Program-made: the position numbers and the translations under genes
Assembly: GCA_031365425.1 (NCBI GenBank)
Contig: JANLYB010000006.1
Coordinates: 1 to 16,642, forward strand
DNA length: 16,642 bases
Origin: JANXVY01 sp031365425
Lineage (GTDB): Bacteria > Pseudomonadota > Alphaproteobacteria > Rhizobiales > Hyphomicrobiaceae
Reading direction: 5' to 3'
The notes under the pieces: model-generated
What the model was told of the DNA's origin: nothing
The model's input: only the letters and a program-made list of their open reading frames with translations
The model's database searches: none
Part shown: one piece after another, positions 13,624-16,642 of the stretch
Layout of the letters: each line of letters starts with the position of its first letter
How positions within the stretch are numbered: position 1 is the stretch's first letter

Positions 13624-14550
13624 TTATTCCTGGCTGCGGGAGCGTTTGGAGGAGGTTTTGGCGGGCGGCCTTTCTTCCTTCGCGGAATCGGACTTGCCTT
13701 TTTTGTGAACCGCGTCGAGGGCGTGCTTGACGACCGTGCGCGGGCCGCGTTTGCGCCATTTGACGTAGCTTTCGCCGGTCGCGGAGGGGATCGTCGCTTC
13801 CAGGCGGGCGACGATCTCGCGCATCAGGCGGCGCATGCGTTCCGCGTTGCGGCCCAGGTCATGGCGGCCGAAGCGGGACGCCGAGCGCAGGTCGATGCGC
13901 GAACGCATATTGTCGCCATCCACGCGCACGGCAATGTCGTCGTAAAGGCCAAACACGAGAGTGCGATCGACGGCTTCGATGACGCCGGATCTGCCGGGTC
14001 CGCTTTCGGGCGCCTGCTCGCGCACGATGGTCATCTTCTGGCGGAATACTGCTTCGCGGGCGATTTCGAACGTTTCCTCGACCGGACGGTCGATGAACAT
14101 CGGTTTCAGGTCGGGATAGGCCTGCGCCTGCAGCTTGGCGTAGGTGATGGGGTAGGTCGAGGTGTTCGTGCCGGGGCCGCGCAGCTTCATCAATTCAACG
14201 AACTTGGGCGGGGAATTGGCGTCGGTGGTGATGTCGTTGATGGCCGGCAGGCTGCGATATGCAGGCAGGAAGGCGAGCGGCCAGGACAACAAAGCGAGCG
14301 CCAGGACAATCCCAAACGTGACGCGCAAGGCTCCGGCGCAGCCTTGCCGCCAGATGACGATGGAGGATGCCAGCCCAAGCGTGAGCGCGACCACCGCGCC
14401 GATAAAGGCGACGATCACCAGATTGAACGCCGTCAGCGTCGGCATCGGGCCGAAACGGTGGGCGGCGAGCGCGACGATTGCCAGCGACACCGAAAACAGC
14501 GCGACGCGGGTCGTCCAGCGGGCGGTGTCGGGCGTCTCATTGAACTGCAT
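13624..14550 (-). CDS. DUF1499 membrane protein
   Basis: A 308-residue protein. The N-terminal part has three or four membrane segments (about residues 16-32, 42-70 and 78-100: LFSVSLAIVALAAH, LVIVAFIGAVVALTLGLAS, FGIVLALALLSWPLAFLP). It is followed by a soluble DUF1499 domain at about 140-265 (YAKLQAQAYPDLKPMFIDRP, VIEAVDRTLVFGLYDD, IDLRSASRFGRHDLGRNAER). The last 45 residues are Lys/Arg/Ser-rich and probably disordered. The function of DUF1499 is unknown. The frame is open to an ATG at 14640, but those 30 extra residues are Arg-rich and read into the dispersed repeat, so I start at the ATG at 14550 (MQFNETPDTARWTTRVALF). The serB GTG lies 57 bp downstream, so the two may be cotranscribed. 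Confidence 0.85.
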   Translation of the reverse strand: MQFNETPDTARWTTRVALFSVSLAIVALAAHRFGPMPTLTAFNLVIVAFIGAVVALTLGLASSIVIWRQGCAGALRVTFGIVLALALLSWPLAFLPAYRSLPAINDITTDANSPPKFVELMKLRGPGTNTSTYPITYAKLQAQAYPDLKPMFIDRPVEETFEIAREAVFRQKMTIVREQAPESGPGRSGVIEAVDRTLVFGLYDDIAVRVDGDNMRSRIDLRSASRFGRHDLGRNAERMRRLMREIVARLEATIPSATGESYVKWRKRGPRTVVKHALDAVHKKGKSDSAKEERPPAKTSSKRSRSQE

Positions 14551-14622
14551 GCGGTCGTGGTCCCAATTACTTGCGTGTCGTGCGTAAGCACGCGAAGCGT
14601 GACGCCGCGTCGATCTGAAAGT

Positions 14623-14652
14623 TCGCCTGCGGCGAGGCAACCCCGCGCGCGG
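14623..14652. repeat. Dispersed GC-rich repeat, copy B
   Basis: Counterpart of copy A at 11460-11489 (27 of 30 identical). Upstream of the core, copy B reads GATCTG-AAAGTT (14612-14623), while copy A reads AACTTT…CAGATC (11446-11461), i.e. the same words in the opposite orientation. A palindromic, possibly invertible or REP-like unit is suggested. Confidence 0.7.
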
Positions 14653-14691
14653 GTATCAAGACGGGCACGTCAAAGATGCCCGTCTTGATAC
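14653..14691. other. Strong 15-bp hairpin downstream of pdxH
   Basis: TATCAAGACGGGCA (14654-14667) and TGCCCGTCTTGATA (14677-14690) are perfect inverted repeats with a 9-nt loop (CGTCAAAGA). The flanking G14653-C14691 pair extends the stem to 15 bp. No T-run follows on either strand, so it is not a textbook intrinsic terminator. It could still end or stabilise the pdxH transcript. Confidence 0.6.
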
Positions 14692-14883
14692 GGGTGCCCG
14701 TGCGGCGTTCGTTCACCATACCGCAGAATCAGGCGAGATCGATAGCGGCGTAACGCGCAGGAGGGCAAGGGCAATCACACCAAAATCCATGGTGGCAAAG
14801 GCCCCGGATATTTGCCGCGCATTAGCGCGTCAAATTCCGGGGAAGCACTGAGGAGGGTGATAGGCGCGGTGCGTGTGCGATGC

Positions 14884-15525
14884 TTAGGGGTATAGCCGGG
14901 TCTTTTCCCAGGGCGTTTTGGAATCTGGCCGGGTGAAGACGATGCGGTCATGGAGGCGGAACGGGCGGTCATGCCAGAACTCCATCTCCAGCGGGGTCAG
15001 GCGGAAGCCGGTCCAATGGGGCGGCCGGGGGATGTGACCCTCGGCGTAGTGTTTTTCGAGGGCTGCGACGAAATCCTCAAGCTCCTTGCGGCTCGTCAAG
15101 GGCTTGGACTGGTCCGACGCCCAGGCACCGATGCGGCTGCCGCGCGGGCGGGAGGCGAAATATTCGTCGGCTTCTTCATTCGATACGAGCGCGACGCTGC
15201 CGCGAATGCGCACTTGGCGGCCCAGGCTCTTCCAGTGAAACAGCATCCCGGCTTTGGGATTGGACAGCAATTCCCAGCCTTTGGTGCTCGACGTATTGGT
15301 ATAGAAAACAAACCCCCGGTCAGCGCGGCCCGGACCATCGAGGCCTTTCATCAGCACGGTGCGGACGTTGGGCAGGCCGTGGCCATCGACCGTTGCCAGA
15401 GACAACGCATTGGGATCGTTGATTTCGCTCGCGGAGGCATCCTCAAACCACGTGCCGAACAAGGTAAAGGGCTCGGGCGCTTGCGTGAAGTCCTGCTCGG
15501 CGGTTGTCGTTACACTATCGGCCAC
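14884..15525 (-). CDS. pdxH: Pyridoxamine/pyridoxine 5'-phosphate oxidase
   Basis: FMN flavoprotein that oxidises PNP or PMP to pyridoxal 5'-phosphate with O2, the last step of B6 synthesis and salvage. It has 213 residues, the family's usual size. The FMN-binding strands read NALSLATVDGHGLPNVRTVL, then KGLDGPGRADRGFVFYTN, followed by SSTKGWELLSNPKAGMLFHW and the conserved RQVRIRGSV. The C-terminus WTGFRLTPLEMEFWHDRPFR, then LHDRIVF, ending in KTRLYP, is diagnostic (the terminal RLYP binds substrate). The start is GTG (complement 15523-15525) with AAGGA about 8 nt upstream. It stands alone on its strand and is divergent from the secreted-protein gene. Its product PLP is the cofactor of the oxoamine synthase in this window. 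Confidence 0.96.
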   Translation of the reverse strand: MADSVTTTAEQDFTQAPEPFTLFGTWFEDASASEINDPNALSLATVDGHGLPNVRTVLMKGLDGPGRADRGFVFYTNTSSTKGWELLSNPKAGMLFHWKSLGRQVRIRGSVALVSNEEADEYFASRPRGSRIGAWASDQSKPLTSRKELEDFVAALEKHYAEGHIPRPPHWTGFRLTPLEMEFWHDRPFRLHDRIVFTRPDSKTPWEKTRLYP

Positions 15526-15664
15526 AGCGTCGTCCTTTTTCTATGAAATACACCAAACCAGTGCGGCGCGTAACGCCAGTTTAACCTTACCCCGGCATGC
15601 TGCGAAGAAGAGTTGTCCCACGTCGGGGCGGTCGTTGTGTTCTCAGTTGTTTGCGAGTCTTTTC

Positions 15665-16147
15665 ATGCGTCAGCACACGAGTTTATTCCCCGTCGCTGCG
15701 GCGTCGGCGGTGGCCTTCGCTTCGACGGTGTTCATATTTATTGCACCAGATTTCGCACGGGCGAGCGAACCCAAGTCAAACAAACCTCCCCAAACCGGCG
15801 ACAGCACCTGCGGATGCGCTGGCCCCAAAGAAAAACTTTGGGTGCGGCCCAAGTTCGCCGAAATGCCCGCGATCAGCCAGCCGGTCATGCTGGACGAGAG
15901 CGACGAGATTGCGGCCCTGGAAAGCGTGCAGTTTGCGCTGAGCGAAGTGGGCGACGGTGCAAGCTACATTTGGCATCGTAACAACGGCCGTCTTTCGGGA
16001 TTGGTTCAGCCGATGACGTCGTTCAAGGACGGCCAGGGGCAAATATGCCGGCATGTCGTGGTCATCCTGACCTCGGGCTCAAATTCGAAAAAGGCGGAGG
16101 GGGTTGCCTGCCGTGCGACCAGCGGTCAATGGAAGCTCGAAGGTTAA
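15665..16147 (+). CDS. Secreted protein resembling 17-kDa surface-antigen C-terminal domain
   Basis: A 160-residue product with a probable Sec signal peptide: MRQHTSLF, a hydrophobic core (VAAASAVAFASTVFIFI) and a likely cut after ARA before SEPK. The mature part begins with a Pro/Lys-rich stretch containing a CGC pair (STCGCAGPKE), then a compact domain with ALESVQFALSEVGDGASYIW, GRLSGLVQPMTSF, GQICRHVVVIL and GVACRATSGQWKLEG. The order 'W … G..G.V.P … CR … G.ACR…G.W' is that of the C-terminal domain of Rickettsia 17-kDa surface-antigen/RT0821-like proteins. The function is unknown; a periplasmic or envelope location is inferred. The frame is open to an ATG at 15359, which lies inside pdxH on the other strand, so the ATG at 15665 with its signal peptide is the better start. 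The ribosome binding site is weak. Confidence 0.75.
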   Translation: MRQHTSLFPVAAASAVAFASTVFIFIAPDFARASEPKSNKPPQTGDSTCGCAGPKEKLWVRPKFAEMPAISQPVMLDESDEIAALESVQFALSEVGDGASYIWHRNNGRLSGLVQPMTSFKDGQGQICRHVVVILTSGSNSKKAEGVACRATSGQWKLEG

Positions 16148-16225
16148 GCAATCAACGGCGCAAGACAATAACTTGCGGCATCGGATGCGCGCGGCATCCG
16201 CTTGGGTCAACCGGGCGGGTGCCGG

Positions 16226-16303
16226 TCAGATGAAAACCAGAGCCAGCACACACAGCACCGACAAGGTCCAAAGCCCGACATTTTCTTTGCGTGCTACCGT
16301 CAT
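16226..16303 (-). CDS. Small single-helix membrane protein (25 aa)
   Basis: On the minus strand an ATG (complement 16301-16303) with GGAGG 6 nt upstream opens a 25-codon frame. It encodes a basic start MTVARKENVG, then a hydrophobic segment LWTLSVLCVLALVFI, and stops with TGA (complement 16226-16228). A good ribosome binding site, positive-inside charge and a single membrane helix are the usual marks of genuine small membrane proteins. It is too short for standard gene callers. It is convergent with the secreted-protein gene. A TTGACA on the minus strand (complement 16343-16348) and direct TCAAATGT repeats lie upstream as possible promoter elements. I do not recognise a family. Confidence 0.5.
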   Translation of the reverse strand: MTVARKENVGLWTLSVLCVLALVFI

Positions 16304-16344
16304 GATCGCCTCCGTAATCCTAAGGGAATGACGCGTCTCGACTG

Positions 16345-16374
16345 TCAAATGTTACATTACATTTAATCAAATGT
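16345..16374. promoter_or_regulatory. TCAAATGT direct repeats upstream of the small membrane ORF
   Basis: TCAAATGT at 16345-16352 and again at 16367-16374, exactly 22 bp (two helical turns) apart. The inverse ACATTT (16359-16364) lies between them, so AAATGT-TACATT-ACATTT is also a dyad. The AT-rich block stands out in GC-rich surroundings and sits where a regulator of the minus-strand small ORF could bind. Function is inferred. Confidence 0.35.
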
Positions 16375-16440
16375 CTTCCGCTCGGAGCGGTATTTGTGGA
16401 CAACGGAGCGTAATTTCGATTTCCGTCGTCGCTTTTTGTT

Positions 16441-16642
16441 TTTTCGGCGCTTCGGCCAGCAAAGGGCTGGCCGCTTCCCTTGTTGCGACACTTCCGGCCT
16501 AAAGGAGGCCGCAAGCGTCGAATCCGGCGCTCGCGCCGGCGCCTTTTCGGCGCTTCGGCCAGCAAAGGGCTGGCCGCTTCCCTTGTTGCGACACTTCCGG
16601 CCTAAAGGAGGCCGCAAGCGTCGAATCCGGCGCTCGCGCCGG
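16441..16642. repeat. 103-bp tandem repeat with hairpins, continuing past the window
   Basis: Unit 1 is 16441-16543 and unit 2 is 16544-16642, the latter cut by the window end after 99 bp; every visible base is identical. Each unit contains three hairpins. In unit 1 these are CGGCCAGC-AAAGG-GCTGGCCG (16453-16473), CGGCCT-AAAGG-AGGCCG (16495-16511, extendable with gaps to 16483-16522), and CCGGCGC-TC-GCGCCGG (16524-16539). Two hairpins share the loop AAAGG. No coding potential is evident; the open minus-strand frame is a by-product of the repeat. Confidence 0.9.

Larger units (their letters stand above)
14551..14883. other. Intergenic region between DUF1499 and pdxH (333 bp)
   Basis: No gene seen. 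It holds the dispersed repeat copy B (14623-14652) and, immediately after it, a 15-bp perfect inverted repeat (14653-14691). The rest (14700-14883) shows nothing I can name. Any promoter for the DUF1499 gene must lie here or pass through from pdxH. Confidence 0.5.

Noticed and set aside
13705..14688. 327-codon plus-strand frame opposite DUF1499
   Set aside because: Arg/Gly/Ala-rich shadow without domains; the minus strand carries the recognisable protein.
16363..16617. Minus-strand Arg/Lys-rich frame over the tandem repeats
   Set aside because: Its periodic peptide simply mirrors the 103-bp repeat; no start signal or protein-like features.
16441..16642. CRISPR array
   Set aside because: The repeat is a 103-bp direct tandem with no variable spacers and no cas genes nearby.

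Overview
The window looks like chromosomal DNA of a high-GC alphaproteobacterium, most likely Hyphomicrobiales and close to the Bradyrhizobium/Rhodopseudomonas group. The grounds are an alphaproteobacterial-style bacterioferritin locus with an Irr-type (ICE) box, a Kup transporter, an E. coli-type SerA, small palindromic repeats between genes, and 'rhizobial' relatives for nearly every protein. The genus is an inference; no rRNA or other phylogenetic marker is present.

Left part (1 to about 6476), a mosaic and decayed accessory region. It starts with the C-terminal end of a DUF599 membrane protein, then a complete kup potassium transporter, then a complete IS1182-family insertion sequence (2838-4550, 16-bp identical terminal inverted repeats). 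Next comes about 830 bp of debris, which includes the last ~35 codons of a selO gene on the minus strand. A PilZ gene and an SRPBCC/AHSA1 gene are then joined tail to tail at about 5575-5581, each missing its 3' end. The ArsR-family regulator of the SRPBCC gene survives.

Boundary (6477-6521). The exact 3' 45 nt of a tRNA-Pro(CGG), starting at the first base of the anticodon loop and ending in CCA, stands alone without its 5' half. This is what a tyrosine-recombinase integration leaves at the far end of an island. Its orientation puts the island on the left, which fits the broken genes there and the intact backbone on the right.

Right part (6522 to 16642), ordinary backbone. An iron-storage operon comes first: ICE/Irr-like box, 5'UTR hairpin, 37-codon small ORF, bfd-like ferredoxin and bfr. 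A divergent DUF1772/MarR pair follows, with an inverted-repeat operator between the genes. Then come an alpha-oxoamine synthase with a long N-terminal extension, a divergent MBL-fold hydrolase, and serA and serB facing each other across a palindromic terminator-like hairpin. DUF1499, pdxH and a secreted 17-kDa-antigen-like protein come next. Last are a 25-residue single-helix membrane ORF and a perfect 103-bp tandem repeat with several hairpins that runs off the window edge. SerA and SerB supply the first and last steps of serine synthesis, and PdxH supplies PLP, the cofactor of the oxoamine synthase (and of SerC, not in this window).

I see no convincing undescribed multi-gene system. The best leads are the att-like tRNA fragment and decayed island, the ICE-controlled bfd-bfr operon with its coupled small ORF, the small membrane ORF, and the 103-bp hairpin repeat.
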